NCBI GenBank assembly: GCA_016946835.1
Contig: JACVTC010000048.1
Span: 721,001 to 785,000, forward strand
Length of the DNA: 64,000 nt
Direction: 5' to 3'
Origin: Neocallimastix lanati (nom. inval.)
Taxonomy: Eukaryota; Neocallimastigomycota; Neocallimastigomycetes; Neocallimastigales; Neocallimastigaceae
Part shown: one piece after another, positions 1 through 14,244 of the stretch
Numbering within the stretch: the first letter of the stretch is position 1
Layout of the letters: each line of letters opens with the position of its first letter
Notes under the pieces: model-generated
Seen by the model: only the letters and a program-made list of their open reading frames with translations
Database searches by the model: none
What the model was told of the DNA's origin: nothing
Program-made: the position numbers and the translations under genes

Positions 1-574
1 TTTAATTAGACCAAAATAGTACTTTAATTTAGCTATGTTAAATAAAATTTTAAGGAATATATCAAAATAATTTATATAAAAAACTTTATTAATTAAAAAA
101 AAATATTTTTATGTATCCTATATACGGTAATAATTATATTAAAAAAAATAATTATTAATATATATACAAAAAAATAAATTAAAAAATAATATATTTTAAA
201 TTAAAAATGTATATATTTATTAATTAATTTATACTGTTTCGATTTTTATTTTTATTTTTATTTTTTGGTATTTTATATTAAAAAAAAGTCAATTTTTTAT
301 ATTTATCTCGTTATTATATTATGATCTATATATTAAAATCAATATGGATTAAATAGCAATTATAATTTTTTTCCCCTTTCCAATATTGTAACTAATAAAT
401 ATATATAATATATTATATTTATATATATGTATTTTATAATATACAAATATATATAATCAAGATAAATCATTTATATACTAAAAAAAGAAAAAGAAAAAAA
501 AGAACCTTTTCACAATTATTATTATCATCATCATCATTATTATTATCATCATCATTATTATTTGTATTTGTGTA

Positions 575-605
<31 letters not shown>

Positions 606-728
606 TATTATTATTATTATTATATTAATATTTGTTCATTTTAAATTTTTACACATTTCAATTATTAAATAAAAAAAAAATCAAATTTACAAACTAAAAC
701 CAAAATAAAAAGAAAAGAATAAAAAGTA

Positions 729-761
<33 letters not shown>

Positions 762-2280
762 GGATAATTAGTATTAGTAATTAGTATCATATAATATATT
801 ATTTATAAGAATATAGTTACTCAATCCAATAAATCAAAAATTAGTTAAATTTATAATATTAGTTCTTATGACATTCACAAAAGAAAAAATAAATAAAATA
901 AAAATGAATTATGTATAATGAAAAATTTTATATTTAATAATGAAAAGTATAATTTTTTTTAAAAAAAAAAAAATACATATGAATAAATGAATATATATAA
1001 AATATTCTGTCACAAATTTCATGATGATCAATAAAAATTATTCCATTAAAATTATTATTTAATTAAATGAAAATACCAGTTAAATATAAAAAAAATAAAA
1101 TAAAATAATTAAATAAAAAAGAAAAAGAAGAAAAAAAAACAATTATTAATAATTAATTATTAAAAAATTTATTTTTGAAAAAAATCAAATAAAAAATAAA
1201 TTAATTATTAATAAAATATATATTAGTAATAATTAAAAAAAAATTATTATTCATTAATTTATTTAATTTGTTATTTATTTATTTATTATTTATTTATTTA
1301 TTATTTATTTATATAAAAAAATAATTGTATTAAAAATATTTAAAAATATTTTATATTTCATTATATATTACATTACAATATATATAATTATTAAATATAT
1401 AGAATATATATATATTTTTTATTTTTGATATCTTTTAATTTTTTTTTTTTTTTCATCGATTAAATGTTTCATGTTGTGTTACGTCAACTTCAATTTAAAA
1501 TAAATTAAATATTAATTTATAAATATTAAAAATTTAAAAATTATTAGAAAAACTTTTTTTTTTTTAAACTTTTTTATTTCATTTCATTTCATTTCATTTC
1601 ATTTTATTTAATCTTATTTATACTAAATTTAGTAATGTGAACCAATTCTTCTTTTTTTTTTTATTTATTAAACTTTTTTTTTTTTTTCTATTATATAATT
1701 ATTATTTAGATAGATAAAGCTTATATATATATATTTTTTATCTTAGTTTATATTAAATACTATTAATTCTTTCTAAATATAGATTAAAATATTTAAAAAA
1801 AAAAAAAATAAAAAAATGATGATAATAATAATAATAATAATAAAATATTAGAAATTAAAATTATTAAAAAGTATTTAATACAAATTTTAATTTGTAATAA
1901 TATATCAAAAAAAAAAAAAAAAAAAAATACATATATGTATATAAAGATAATTATTATCTTTAAATGATTACAAATATAGAAATGAAAAAGTATTATTGTA
2001 TAAATAAAAAGCCTTTTTTCATTACTATATAGTATTAATTATTTCATTATATATATATATTTTATATCTAAATCATACATAATTTTTTTTGTATGCATCT
2101 TAATTTTATATAATTTTTCTTTATTTTTAATTTTTTCTTTTCTTTTGTGTATTTTATATATTATAATTTTTTTTATTGAACATTTATTATATCATAATTA
2201 TTTTATAAATCATTTTATATATATAAATTTATATCTATAAAAAATTTTTATCAACCAGTTTATATGTATATTGTATATTT
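1..2280. other. gene-free AT-rich spacer
   Basis: No credible reading frame on either strand. Holds A/T homopolymers, ATT/ATC trinucleotide runs (about 515-625), an AAT run (about 731-760) and TTTA-type tetranucleotide runs (about 1270-1315). Confidence 0.8.
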
Positions 2281-2468
2281 ATTAATTTTTATTAAATAAT
2301 TTTTTATATCCATTGATTTTTTTATTAAATAATTTTTTATATCTATTGATTTTTTTATTAAATAATTTTTTATATCTATTAATTTTTTTTATTAAATAAT
2401 TTTTATATTTATTAATTTTGTATTAAATAGTTTATATATCTATTAATTTTTTTTTTTTTATTAAATAA
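2281..2468. repeat. degenerate tandem repeat, ~34-bp unit
   Basis: About six imperfect copies of a unit of the form ATTAAATAATTTTTTATATC followed by TATTGATTTTTTT. The copies differ mainly in T-run length and a few substitutions. No coding frame. Confidence 0.75.
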
Positions 2469-3381
2469 CTTTTTTATTAAGCAGTGACTTGTTGATATTT
2501 GTCTTAATTTTTTTAATAAAATTTTAATATGTTTTTATATTAAAAATTAACTTTATGTAATATTCATTTATTAAAACATTTATTATACAAAAAAAGAAAA
2601 AAAAATTTTTTTATTAAATATTTATTATATATATAATTTATATATTATATATATTTTCTTATTTTTTACAATAGATAATAAATGATCATAAGAAATATTT
2701 ATTTTATGAATTTATTTATTTTATTCTCTTTTTTTTTATTATAGAGATAATGGATTACATTAAAAAATTATTATAGAATAGTCTTTAAAGTATTAATAAT
2801 AATTTTATATTAATATATAGAAAGCTGTATATGATTCAAAATTTTTTTTTTCTTTTTTTTTTTTTTTTTTTCTTTTTACAAAATTTAAAAGTAATACCAT
2901 ATAAAAATTAACCATATATGTATATATGAAATTTCTAATAAAATGACTAATTATAATTACTAATATAAATAATAATAATTTATTATTAGTAATATTTTTT
3001 ACTCATCTGATTCCCAAATTACCAAAATGAAAATGTGTACAAATGTTGATAGTTTTTGGTGAATGTTGAATAAAAAATATTTATTTATTTATTTATTAAT
3101 TTTTAATTTTTGATATAATGAATTAAGAACAAATAAAATAAAAAGAAAAATTAAAAAAAAAAGTTACAAAAGAAAAAAAAAAGATAAGAAAAAATAAAGA
3201 TAAAAAAAAAAAAAAGCAATAAAAAATTAATATAAATAAGTTAATTTAGAAAAGAGTCATAATTAAATTGTATAAATATGTATATATTAAAAAAAAAAAA
3301 AAAAAAAGATACCAATAGAAATGTAAAAAAAAAAATAATAATAATAAATTAGTTTAATATAGATTAATAAATATATATAAT

Positions 3382-3416
<35 letters not shown>

Positions 3417-5279
3417 AAAAAAAAATATATAAATTATTCTAAATAATTTATATTAAAAAATGAAAAAATAAATGAAAAAAAAAATTAAATGTTAATTCTT
3501 AGTTAATATTTTTTTTACCTTTCTTCAAGTGAAATAAAATATTACAATTATATATATAATCATTTGATTATTTTACAATAAATAAACTTGAAAATAAAAC
3601 TATAAATACAAATAAAAATATTAATATCATCTGATATTATTTTTTATATTACAAGCATTATTTTCGCATCATTATTTTTATACATAATATCATTACCTAT
3701 GATTATTATTTTTTTTTTTTTTTTAATTTCCTATACCTTGAATAGAATTAATAAATTAATACTTATTTATTGGTATACAATATCTTCGAATTAAACCATA
3801 AAAGGTTCATATATAAAAAAAAAAACATTAATTTATATATTAGTACAAAAAAAATAAATCATTAAATTTTAATTTAGCACAAAAACTTTAAAAAATATAA
3901 AATTTATTAAAAAGCTATTATTAAATTTTGATTTATATCATATAAACATTTAATATTAGAATTAAATCTAGACCCATAAATTTTTTATTTTAATTTTTTT
4001 TTTTTTTTTTTTAAAAAAATAATAAAAATATAATATATATATTTTTAATCTTTTTTTTTTTTTCACATTATTATTATTGTAATTATTACTATAATTAGTT
4101 ATTACTATTATTATTATTTATTATTATTATTATGATTATTAGATATTTTATATTTTATATATATATATATTTTAAAATTTAGAATGAAATTATTTAAAGT
4201 ATTATTCAATAGCAGTATAAATAATATTAATTATAATTATTTTTTTTTTTTTTTTCATATAAAATAATTTATTGATCAGAAGGTGATTGCATCACTTTTT
4301 TACTACGTGAAACATTTTTTTTTTAAATCGAATTTAATTTAATAATAAAAAAAAAATTTACTGATTAATATAAATATATATATAATTATTAATTGTATAA
4401 ATGTATATATAATTACATAATTAAATGATCCATTGGAAATTTATCGAATACCGAAAACTTATATAATTACAATAATTTATTTTAATATTAAATATTATAA
4501 AATGCTATATATATCTCATACAAGATTATTATTACATCTATTATATGAGCAATTTAGATCTAATAATTAAATATAAATTAATTATTAGTTAGCTATTTAT
4601 TGGATATATATAAATTATTTAATTGATTGATTTATTTATTTATACTTTTTTTATTTTTATTTTTATATTAAAATTAATTAAATCGGATTTTATCAGTTGA
4701 AATAATTTTTTTTTTTTAAAATTTTGTTGATACATTAATTTTATTTTAATTTAATTTATTTTCAATTTTTTTTTTAATATATCTTTTTTTTTTAAAGTTT
4801 AAAAATATTTGATTTTAACATGGCTTTTAAATTTTTCATTTCATTTTATTTTATAATAATAAAAAATAATAATAATAATAATAACAATAAATATTATAGT
4901 GAATAAAATTTTAAAATTATTTTGGTTATATTAATATGATGATTTTGATTTCGTTTTATTATAATTTATTATTTATTGTTTATTTTTATTATTTATAATT
5001 TTTATAATTTTTATTATTACTATTATTATTTATAATTTATTATATATTATATATTATTTATTATTTATTATTTATTATTCATTATTCATTATTCATTATT
5101 TATTATTTATTATTTTTTTATTACTTTTATTTTTATTATTTTATTTTATTATTTTTTTTTTATTATTTTTCATATTATTTTTATTATTATTATTTACTAT
5201 TATTTATTATTATCTATTATTTAAATTACTTAATATAATTTATTAAAAAAAATTTAAAGAATTTTTTTTTTTTTTTTTT
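2469..5279. other. gene-free AT-rich spacer
   Basis: No gene seen. Contains long T and A tracts and a TTATT/TTTATT minisatellite-like patch at about 4970-5215. A short near-palindrome with GTGAT and ATCAC arms lies at about 4282-4297. At 3781-3797 is one copy of an ATATCTTCGAATTAAACC-type motif that recurs at 10.66 and 10.91 kb. Confidence 0.7.
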
Positions 5280-5430
5280 GATTCCAGATATGATATGGGG
5301 ACATTTTCTTACTTTTTTTTTATTTTCCTTTTGTGTTTAATTAAAGTTAATCATTTTTTAATAAAACAAATAATTTATGAGGGTAATTCAAATAATACAT
5401 TTTTTTACTAAAAATAGTAAAAATTTTTGT
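5280..5430. repeat. dispersed conserved non-coding segment, copy A
   Basis: Begins GATTCCAGATATGATATGGG and runs about 150 bp to a block ending AATAGTAAAAATTTTT. The same order of blocks recurs at 12503: GATTCCAG... , CCTTTTGTGTTTAATTAAA, TTAATCATTTTTT, AAACAAATAATT, AATAATACATTTTTTTAC. Copies differ by scattered substitutions and small indels. No reading frame is shared, so it looks like a conserved non-coding element or an old duplication rather than a gene. Confidence 0.75.
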
Positions 5431-5499
5431 TACTTTTTATTTTATTTTATTTTTTTTTTTAATTCATTTTATTTTAATTTATTTAATTAAATTTCTTTT

Positions 5500-5530
<31 letters not shown>

Positions 5531-8110
5531 GATTTGTTTTTATTTTATTTTATTTTTATCATATTCAATTTGTACCTTAATTATGTTTATATTTCAACTA
5601 TTTATTTTATTTTATTTATATTAATACTCTATCGTTATATTACCTCACTATTTATTGTATTTTATTTTATTTGCATTGTTAATTTTTTAAAGCATTAATG
5701 ATTTATAGATTGTTTTTTTTTTTTATTAATTTCATAAAAATAAAAATAATATTGTTTAAAATAAAAATCATCTTTACATACATCAAAATTAATACATATA
5801 TATCATTTAATAATATATATATTATATTTTTGCTATAAAAAAAAAAAGATATAATTTTTGTTAATATCCTTTACTAATGAAAATTAATAGCTTTTACTAA
5901 TGAAAATTAATATTTATCTTTAGTAATATCAATTTTCTTTTTATTAATAATTATACAAAAAATAAAAAAAAAAAAAAAAAAAAATGGTATGATTTTTTAT
6001 TCAGTATGTGAGTCTGTAGTTTTATTTTAAAAATGAAAAAAATAATAATAATAATAAAATTAACAAGTTCAATGGTATATACATGATTCATATTTTTATT
6101 AAAAAACTTGTTTTTTTTTACCAATAAAACCATTTAATATATGATTTAATAATATCATTAATTATTATTTATTATTACATAAAGCATGATAAAACTTTTA
6201 TTTAAAGTTAATTTTTTTTTTATTTTATTTTAATTTATTTTTTATTTTAAATTTTGAATTTTAATTTTTATTATTTATTTTATATTATTTATTATTCAAG
6301 TATTTATTTATTATTTATTATTTATTATTTAATTATTTATTATTTAATTATTTATTATTTAATTATTTATTATTCAATTATTCAATTATTTATTATTTAA
6401 TTATTTATTATTTAATTATTTATTATTCAATTATTTATTATTTATTACTTAATTATTTAATTATATATTATTTAATTATTTATTATTTATTATTTTATTA
6501 AAATAAAAAAATAAAATAAAAAAAAATTATAGGTCAATGATTATATAAATTTTAATTATTTTTAGTTTTTGTTTATTATACCTATATATTAAAGAGAGAT
6601 CATACTTTTTTTTTTTTTTATCAATTAATTATAATTTTTTATTTTATATATTTTAATAAAATTATATTAATCATTAATAAAAAAAAAAATTAATGTCTTA
6701 TATATAATTAATTTAATATCGATATATATTTAATATATATTTATTATAAATATATATATATTTTTTAATTTTAATAATTATTAATTAGTTATCTATTACC
6801 TAACTGCTATTAAAAATATTTTTTATTTCTATTTTATTAAATTCTTTTTTATTTTATTTTATTTTTTTTTTTAATCTTACACACACACACACCAATGTAT
6901 CTTTACATAAATTATATATATAATTTATTTTATTAAATTCTCTTCTTTTAATCTTACACACAAAACACACCTCTATATCTTTACAAAAAATAATAATTTA
7001 TTTCATTAAATTTTTATTTATTATTTTTATTTATTTTATCTTATTTATATTTATATTTTTATATTTATATTTATTTTTTATTTTTCAACAAATTATTTTT
7101 ATGAATTAAATGTTTATATATTTAAATCTCCTTTTTTTTTAATAATAAAAATTAATATATATATATATATGTTTTTGATATATATATTATATTTTAAATT
7201 TTAAATTTTAAATTTTATATTATTATTAATTAATATATAAAAAAAAAATAATATTTATTTAAAATTCCTTTTTTTTTTTTTTTTATTATAAAACTATAAA
7301 ATTATTATTATTATTTTTAATTGATTTTGATAATTAATATATAAATTCACCGAAGATAAATTATATATAATATAAAAATTATAAATGAAATATTATAAAA
7401 TATGTTTTGTGGTATTAAAAAAAATATTAAATTGAATAAAAAAATAAATTTAAATTATTATTATTTTAGTTTCAAAAAATATGAAATATGTATAATTTTT
7501 ATTAAAGTGTAGATTATGTACGTGTTCTAGTTTAAATTTTTTTTTTTCGGCATTTAAAAATAAATAAAAAAAAAAAAAAAAAAGGAATATTATTAAATTT
7601 ATTATTACTATTGAAATTTTATTCTATCTCCTATCTCAATTAATAATAAATAATGAATTATATATATTATAATATATATAATAAATACATAATATTATTA
7701 TATTTTTTAATAAAACTAATTAGTTTTTATTATTATTATTATTATTATTTTCATAATAAGATAAAGTTTATGTTGTATAGTCAAAGTATAAAGATATATT
7801 TGAAGTATATAATGACCAAATAATTACCCTTTACTATCGGTCATATTAATGTTAAGAACTATGATTTTATATTTAATTTTAAATAAAATCCAATATATTA
7901 TTTTATATATTATTTAATATATATTAAATACATTATTAATATATATTTAATATATATGAAAATATTTTATAAATATATTATAAAATATATTATAATATTT
8001 ATAATATATAAATAAATAATTTTTAAAAAATTTTTTTTTTTTGAAATTTATAAATTTCATAAAATAAAAATTTTTTTGTTCTATATATGCTAATTATTAA
8101 TAATAATACA
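5431..8110. other. gene-free AT-rich spacer with minisatellite
   Basis: No credible gene. Holds a TTATTATTTAATTA-type minisatellite at about 6296-6495, a short ACACAC run near 6881, and T/A homopolymers. Confidence 0.7.
6296..6495. repeat. minisatellite, TTATTATTTAATTA-type
   Basis: Repeated TTATTTATTATTTAATTA words with occasional T-to-C changes (TTATTCAATTA). It uses the same word set as the larger array at 19.13-20.12 kb. Confidence 0.75.
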
Positions 8111-9410
8111 TTGCGGCTTGGACTTGCTATCTGTTAATATATAAATAAATAGGAAAATAGAAATATATATTTACAATTTATTATCATTAGAAATAGTAAA
8201 TAATAATAAGAATAAAAAAATTAATAATAAAAATAAATAAAAAATAAATATAAATATAAAAAAAACTCATAATAATATATTTGTTAAAGTATCCTTATTA
8301 AACAAATAAATAATAAATATCAAATTATAAAATCTATATAGAAATAATTGTATATTTGATTATAATAAATTGCGGTTTATTCTTTAAATAAAAATAAAGA
8401 AATAATTAACTATATTTGTAATGTATTCTTAATATATATTTCATTAATTATTATTTTTTTTTTTATTAGTATTTTATTTTATTATAATTTAATTATATAT
8501 AAACTTTTTTTTTATTTTTTTTTTTTTATAGTCCCCCTCAATTTTTTATTATCATCATAATAATACTAAAATTTTTATAATTTTTGGAATCTTAAATTTC
8601 TTTTTATAAACAAAGGGATATTTACAAAAATGAAAATAAAAAAAAAAAATAAAGTAATATTTTACATGAGCATGAGTTTATAATAACAAAAAAAAAAAAA
8701 AAAAAAAAAAAAGACGGCCTGTTTCTATATATATCAATTTATTTATAAAAATATATATAAAATTTATGTCAAAAAATATTCATTTCTTTAATTATTAATA
8801 TTAATATTAATATTAATATTAATATCATTATTATTATTATTATTGTTATCTTTTTTTTTTATTTTTATTTTTATTTTTTTTTTTTTTTTATAATAAACAA
8901 GATATTAAACTTTATATCGTATAATTATAGAAAGCTCATTTATGGCAATTTATATATGTAATAATAACTATTAAATTAATAAGAAGGAATAAATATTTAT
9001 ATATATAATTTAAAAATATATATTATAAAATTTATATAAAAAGATAATTATTAAGGAATGAAATTAAAATAACGTATGAACATCTATTTATAATAGATTT
9101 CTAAGATTTAAAATTTTTACATTGTAAGATAGTTTTGTTACTTATTGTATATTAAAGATAAAAGGAAATTAAAAGTTTAAAGAATAAAAATGAAAAAAGA
9201 ATAACATGTAATGAATAGCAACATATATTTATTCTAAATATATGGAAATATTAAATTATATATTTATTAAAAATATGCTTTTTACAGTTTATTTTTTGTT
9301 TTATTTTAATAAATAAAATATAATTTATAAAGGATAAAAAAAAAAAAATGAAATGAAATGAAATAATTTTTTACATGTGTCTTTTAATAAGCTGACGGTT
9401 TATTTCTATA
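8111..9410. repeat. recurring GCGGCTT motif family, cluster 1
   Basis: In otherwise A/T-only DNA the GC-bearing word TTGCGGCTTGG (8111) recurs as TGCGGTTTATTC (8371), ACGGCCTGTTTCTATATATA (8714) and ACGGTTTATTTCTATAT (9395). A second motif, AGTCCCCCTC (about 8531), resembles AACAGTCC(A/C) words in the second cluster at 16.6-18.2 kb. I read these as remnants of an old family of roughly 300-bp units. No function can be assigned. Confidence 0.5.
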
Positions 9411-11039
9411 TTACTATATATATATTGATATATATTTATATATATATAGTTATATTATACTAACAATATATTTTAATATTTGATTCATAATAAAAAGGTT
9501 ATTTCCTATAACTATTAAAAGAACGTCCTACTCAATAAGAAATAAATAAATAAATATAAATGAATAATATGAAATGAAATGATTATTATATGCTTTTGTA
9601 ATGAATATAACAACATTAATTATTCTAGAAAGATATAAACATGGAGAAATACAATTATTAAAATTAGGCATCTTAATTTATATTGTGTTAATTTAAACAT
9701 GTAATTTTATATCATAAAAGTTCAAACATATTATTATATTATAAACATGATAAATGTAATAATGTTAAAATTTTTATAAATTTAGGTATATTAATTACTA
9801 TTATTGTTATCATCATTATCATCATTGTTATCATTATCATTATCATTATTATTATTTAAATTAATAAAAAAAAAAAAATATAGTTTAAAAAAATCAAAAT
9901 GAAAGAAAATTTTCATATTTTCATATAAAATTTTAATAAAGCGAAGCATAGTCTATTTCGATTTATATTAAAATAGTGCAAATTAATATATATATAAAAT
10001 ATATATTTATATATAAAATAAAAATAAAAAAGTATTAATATGATATTATTTAGTAAAAAAGATTAAATATAAGAAAAGGGTTAGGTATTTTACAATTAGG
10101 TTAGGTTTGTGGGTTATTGGTGAAATATAATGACTTGAAATATATAAAATTTTTATTATGGATGAGTGCAAAGCCATTTCGGTATAATAATAATAATAAT
10201 TATAATAATAACAAATAATAAGTGATAATAAAAAATAATAAATAATTAATAAAAAATAATAATAAATGAATAATAAATACTAATAATGATAGTAATAAAT
10301 TAATAGATCAATCTTTTTTAAAAATTTATAATATTAATTAAAAAAAAATAATTAATAAAGTAATTTAAAATAATAAATAAATATTATATATTTTAAAATT
10401 TAATTAATAAAATAAATAAAATAAATAAATAAATATTATATATTTTTAAATTTTAATTAAAAAAAGATAAATTAAATAAATACAAAAAAAAAAAAAAAAA
10501 AGTTTAACATTTATACTAAAGTGATATATCTTTTTGGATTAACACTTTTATTTTTTCATTGTTGCTATAATTTTAACACCATTATATTATTCTATTTTAT
10601 ACTTAAATATTGAATGGTGTTCAATAGTTTTTATTTATTTTCATAGTTATGGTTTTACAACATCTTTGAAGTAAACCTTTTTCAATTTAAAGTAAAATTA
10701 AATAAAAAAGAAAAAACAAAAAGTATTTTTTTTTTTTTTTGTAAAATTTTCTGTATATACAAAATTTTAATTATCATTTTTATGGTTAATAGTTAAATAT
10801 TTTTTTTTTTTTTTTTAGATATATTAATATCCTTATTTGTTCATTGTTATTATTATTATTTTAACCCATTATCCCATTATATGTTTTGAATTAAATTCAA
10901 TAAATTATAGTCCATATCCTTGAATTAAACCTTATTCTATTTAAAATAAATAATATATTACAATATTTTTTTTTTTGTATTGACAATATTTTATAATTTT
11001 TTTAGATGGAACAATGATATTATTAAAAAAAAAAAAAAT
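9411..11039. other. gene-free spacer with short repeats
   Basis: No gene. Holds a TTATCATCATTATCATT microsatellite (about 9799-9856) and a GGGTTAGG/TTAGGTTAGG patch (10078-10112). The motif pair CATCTTTGAAGTAAACC (10661) and ATATCCTTGAATTAAACC (10914) lies in two loosely similar segments of about 250 bp. Confidence 0.6.
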
Positions 11040-11580
11040 AATAATATATTACACAAAAAAAGAAAGTTTTATATAATAAAATTTTAAAAAATAATAAATT
11101 TTAAAAAATATAAAATAATATTTCATTAATATTATATATTAATTAATATAAAATATTAAAAAAATATAAAATTTTAAATAATATAGAACATTAAAAAATA
11201 ATAAATTTTAAAAAATAATAAAATTTTAAAAAAAGATTAAATATAATTAATATCAAATATTAAAAAAAATATCAAATATTAATTAATATCAAATATTAAA
11301 AAAATATAAAATATAATTAATATAATATATTAAAAAAATATAAAATGGTAAATACTATAGAATTTTAAACAATAATAAATTTTAAAAAATATAAAATAAT
11401 AAAATATTAATTTAATGTAGAATTTTAAAAAATAATAAAATTTAAAAAGAAATAAAATATTAATTAATGTAGAATTTTAAAAAATAATAAAATTTAAAAA
11501 TAAAACCTATTAAAAAAATTATAAAAATATTAATTAATATAAAATATTAAAAAGATATAAAAAACATTTAAAAAATAAAA
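11040..11580. repeat. degenerate tandem array, ATTTTAAAAAATAATAAA-type
   Basis: About 540 bp built from imperfect copies of words such as TAATTAATATAGAATTTTAA and AAAATAATAAATTTTAAA. Copies drift and no fixed period can be set by eye. Confidence 0.6.
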
Positions 11581-12502
11581 AAATTATTATTTGTTAAATT
11601 AAATCCAGAACCTTCTAATAAAAGACATACACAATTACACAATAATAATATAATTAATTATAATAATAAATTTTTATTTTATTATTATTATTATTTTTTT
11701 TTCAATAATTATATATTTTTATACAATAAATATTAAAATCTAATTTATTATCATGTGAAAAGCTTTCTTTTTATTATAAAATTTATATTACTATTTAAAA
11801 ATGCTTAGCAATACAATGGAATTTTTTTTTTATTTCACCTATTTATATAAATAATTATTTTTAATATAAATTTTTTTTTTCAATTAATAAAAATTATTAA
11901 TAATATTTATTTTATTCTTTTTTTGTTCTAAAAATAGTAAAATAGTATTATTACCTATAAAGATGAAATTTAAAGGCATAATAATTCATCTTAAATATTA
12001 ATTAGTTATTTAATTTATATCTATTTTTTGTTTTATTTTATTTTATTTTGTTTTATTTTAAAATTAATATAATATGATTATAACAGTTAAAATGATTTTA
12101 AAATTTTGTTTCATTCATTCATTTTTAATTTAATTTAATTTTTTTTCTTTTTCTTCCATTTCATTTTTCTATTTTCTATTTTCATTTGTTTTTTTTCAAG
12201 TATTTAGATTCATCAGATTTTATATGGTAATACAAAGTTTATAACTTTTTTATTTTTTTTTGTAATTTTTAATTTTTTTTTTATTTGATTTTCTTTTTAT
12301 TTATTTTATTTTATTTTATTTCTTTTAACTTTCGTAAAAAAAATAATTAAGTAGGATAAAATTAATTTAAATAATTTTTTTAAAAAAAAAAAGTCTTTTT
12401 ATTAGTACTATTATATTTTACTTTAATTTATTTAATTTATTCTATATTATTTAAAAAAAAAAAGATTTAAAAAAAGTTTTTTTTTTTTTTTTTCTTATTT
12501 TT
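11581..12502. other. gene-free AT-rich spacer
   Basis: No reading frame or RNA gene seen. It is T-rich in the second half, leading into copy B of the dispersed segment. Confidence 0.6.
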
Positions 12503-12655
12503 GATTCCAGATATGATATGGGGACATTATCTTTCTTTCTTTTTAATTTTCCTTTTGTGTTTAATTAAAAATTAATCATTTTTTTTAATCAAACAAATAA
12601 TTCATGAAAGTAAATTCAATAATACATTTTTTTACCAAAAATAGTAAAAATTTTT
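12503..12655. repeat. dispersed conserved non-coding segment, copy B
   Basis: Same orientation and block order as copy A at 5280, starting with the identical 25-base word GATTCCAGATATGATATGGG + GACAT. After the shared segment both copies continue into TTTATTTAATTAAA-type T-rich DNA, so homology may extend further but is not separable from low complexity. Confidence 0.75.
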
Positions 12656-13352
12656 TTGGTACTAATTTTATTTCATTTTATTTTTAATTTATTTAATTAA
12701 ACTTTTTTTTTTTTTCTTTTATTTATTAATGTTTTTTTTTTATTTTTATTTTTTTATTTTATTTTATTTTTATTCGTTTTATAATTTTCAAAGTATCAAT
12801 AATTAATAAAAAGTTTCTAAATAAAATTAATTATCTTTTCAAACATTGAAATTAATATATTTAATTATTTATATTAATTTTTGTTACAAGAAAAAAAAAA
12901 AAAAAAAGTGATGTGCTGATTTTTACATAGATTATAATCTAATTTTATTTCATTTTCATTTTCATTTTCTTTTATTAAATGATTTACAGTTCAACGATGG
13001 ATATACAATTCATATATATATTTTTTTATTTATTTTAAATAAAAAAGAAAATATAATATTTTAATATATGATTATTATATATCTCATTTTAATTTATAAT
13101 ACACATTTATTTTTTATTCTTTTTTTATTTTTTTTATTTTTTTTTTATTTTTATAATTTACCTTTTTAATTAAAAAAAAAAAAAAAAACAATATATAAAT
13201 ACTTTTAAATAAAACAACAATATATTTATCTTTTGTTTTTATAAATCATGTTTTATTTTATTTTATTTTATTATTTTATTTTTTGATACTAAAATTAATA
13301 TCATTTATATTATAAATTAAATTTAATATATATATATTTTTTATTAATGAAA

Positions 13353-13392
<40 letters not shown>

Positions 13393-14240
13393 TTTTTTTG
13401 ATTTAAATTAATGTTTTGTGTTATTATTAATGAAATAAATATCTTTTTATTACTAAAATATCTTTTTAATGAAATAAAAATTAATAATAGAATATTATCT
13501 AATGAAATTACTATTTATTTTATTTAATAATATATTTTATTTCATTTTAATTTATTTCATTTATTTTTTTTTTTTATTAAAATTTATTCAATAATTTTAA
13601 TTTAATTTATTTTACAAATCATTTTTAATTTTGAGTTTGCTTTTTAACTATTATTTATTAGTTTTAAAAAGTATTATCATTTATTATAAATCTTATTTTT
13701 TTTTATTTTTTTATTTTTTTATTATTATTATTTTTTCTTTTAAATTTATATGTATAAACTAATCAAAGAAAGTTTATAAACTTTTAAAATTATTAATAAA
13801 TTATAATTTTTTTTCCTTTTTTTTTTCCTTTTTTTTTTTTTTTTTAAAAAATAGAAGCCATAATTATTTTTCTTTTTTCAGATTTGGTAAATATTGATAA
13901 TTTTTTTTTATGTAAAGTTATCAGTGCGTTTTAATTATATTTATATATTTATATATATTTTAATAAAAAAATAATTATTATTATTGAAATTTAATCTCAC
14001 TTTATTCATTTTAGTAGAGAATAGTATATTAAAGTCAAAAATAAAGTATATTAAAGTCAAAAATAAATATATATATAATATTTTATATTATAGCATAACT
14101 TCTTAACTTCTTATTGTTTGAAAAAAAATTAGATTAGTTTTCTTTCCCCTTATTGTATTTGGTGTTAAGAGCCATCGACATAAAAAACGATTTTTTTTTT
14201 TTTTTTTTTTATTTTTTATTTTTTTTGTAAGTTAAGTAAA
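12656..14240. other. gene-free AT-rich spacer
   Basis: Homopolymers, TA runs (13353-13375) and TTTTA words. No gene seen. Confidence 0.6.
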
Positions 14241-14244
14241 TTCT

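Noticed and set aside
5951-6133. 60-codon minus-strand ORF
   Set aside because: Poly-Phe/Lys/Ile translation of homopolymers; no start context or domain.
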